Positions 5,176 to 5,382 of a stretch of DNA of 5,382 nt are shown here, one piece after another. Position 1 is the stretch's first letter; every line of letters starts with the position of its first letter. Origin of the DNA: Coriobacteriales bacterium (GTDB lineage: Bacteria; Actinomycetota; Coriobacteriia; Coriobacteriales; UBA8131); the NCBI GenBank assembly GCA_031268525.1, contig JAIRXA010000176.1, positions 1 to 5,382 of the forward strand, written 5' to 3'. A program made the position numbers and the translations under genes. The notes under the pieces were generated by a model. That model was not told the origin of the DNA. It saw only the letters and a program-made list of their open reading frames with translations, and did no database searches.

Positions 5176-5214
5176 GTATTTACTCACACTTACTTGATTA
5201 GTGTGAGTAAATAC
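5176..5214. promoter_or_regulatory. Operator-like dyad upstream of the antitoxin gene
   Basis: Fifteen perfectly complementary bases, GTATTTACTCACACT (5176-5190) and AGTGTGAGTAAATAC (5200-5214), separated by 9 bases. The right arm fills most of the space between the -35 and -10 boxes of the antitoxin promoter, so a bound protein would block RNA polymerase. AbiEi-type antitoxins are known to repress their own operons by binding inverted repeats near the promoter, which makes this the likely autoregulatory site. A diverged third half-site, TGTGAGTCATAC, lies at 5160-5171. Confidence 0.65.
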
Positions 5215-5222
5215 ATTAAACT
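5194..5222 (+). promoter_or_regulatory. Promoter of the AbiEi-type gene, apparently leaderless
   Basis: TTGATT (5194-5199) and TAAACT (5217-5222), each four of six to consensus, are 17 bases apart. A start seven bases after the -10 falls on the A of the ATG at 5229. No Shine-Dalgarno sequence precedes that ATG, consistent with a leaderless mRNA. Confidence 0.45.
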
Positions 5223-5228
5223 GCGTGC

Positions 5229-5382
5229 ATGACAACTATGCTAATGACATATAAAGAAGCTGAGGCCGAGTTCGGCTCGCAATACCGTTTGCGCGCCGCA
5301 CTCGGCAGAGGTGAGCTGTCCAAAATTGAAGGTGGTCTGTACTCGTCGCGTCCTCATGCCGGAAAGTTCGAGGTCATAGCCA
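5229..5382 (+). CDS. AbiEi-type antitoxin / transcriptional regulator, 5' part only
   Basis: The frame is open from the ATG at 5229 to the window edge (51 complete codons). It reads MTYKEAEAEFGSQYRLRAALGRGELSKIEGGLYSSRPH in two blocks, matching the N-terminal winged-helix domain of type IV toxin-antitoxin AbiEi-family proteins: an opening helix, a helix ending in a basic Arg-Gly/Glu-Leu turn, then the strand-turn Lys-Ile-Glu-x-Gly-Leu-Tyr. In that system the antitoxin represses its operon and counteracts a nucleotidyltransferase toxin (AbiEii) encoded just downstream; whether a toxin gene follows cannot be seen here. In-frame ATGs at 5229, 5238 and 5244 are possible starts. The third begins at MTYKEA, the usual family start; the first fits the predicted transcription start. 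No ribosome binding site precedes any of them. The upstream DNA is more AT-rich than the feo genes, which may point to an acquired module. Confidence 0.75.
   Translation, partial: MTTMLMTYKEAEAEFGSQYRLRAALGRGELSKIEGGLYSSRPHAGKFEVIA

Overview
The window looks like a chromosomal segment of a GC-rich Gram-positive bacterium, most likely an actinomycete of the Coriobacteriia (Olsenella/Atopobium/Collinsella type). This is an inference from protein style: a DtxR-like iron regulator, a FeoB-associated Cys-rich protein, a TIGR01906/DUF1461 membrane protein and an AbiEi-type antitoxin start, with strong AGGAGG-type ribosome binding sites. No rRNA or marker gene is present to confirm it.

Layout. Positions 1-42 hold the last codons of a plus-strand gene that converges on the rest. 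Two minus-strand operons follow. The distal one is truA (795-1634) followed by a translationally coupled polytopic membrane protein of the DUF1461/Lit family (67-795). The proximal one is a complete ferrous-iron uptake operon read feoA (4772-4984), feoB (2556-4772), a FeoB-associated Cys-rich membrane protein (2259-2549) and a DtxR-family regulator (1907-2284). All neighbours in it overlap or nearly touch. At the right edge the 5' end of an AbiEi-type (type IV toxin-antitoxin) antitoxin gene runs off the window on the plus strand (5229 onward), divergent from feoA.

How the genes work together. FeoB is the GTPase-coupled Fe(II) permease, FeoA its cytoplasmic SH3-like partner, and the Cys-rich single-pass protein probably an accessory in the role FeoC plays elsewhere. 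The last gene encodes a short DtxR-type repressor with the iron-type ligand set (Asp10, His79, Cys102, Glu105, His106), so the operon probably carries its own iron sensor. TruA and the Lit-like protein are linked by expression rather than by pathway.

The two intergenic regions are the most interesting parts. Between the regulator and truA (1635-1906), the plus strand has a promoter-like sequence, a run of hairpins, a repeated unpaired C-rich (anti-Shine-Dalgarno) motif and a 12-bp terminator-like hairpin. This fits an undescribed small RNA of about 135 nt beside an iron-uptake operon. Between feoA and the antitoxin gene (4985-5228) lie a good feoA promoter, a perfect 27-bp inverted repeat with an 8-nt loop, and a 15-bp operator-like dyad over a promoter that appears to give a leaderless antitoxin mRNA. 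The truA start is also unusual: its first 30 bases have been tandemly triplicated in frame.
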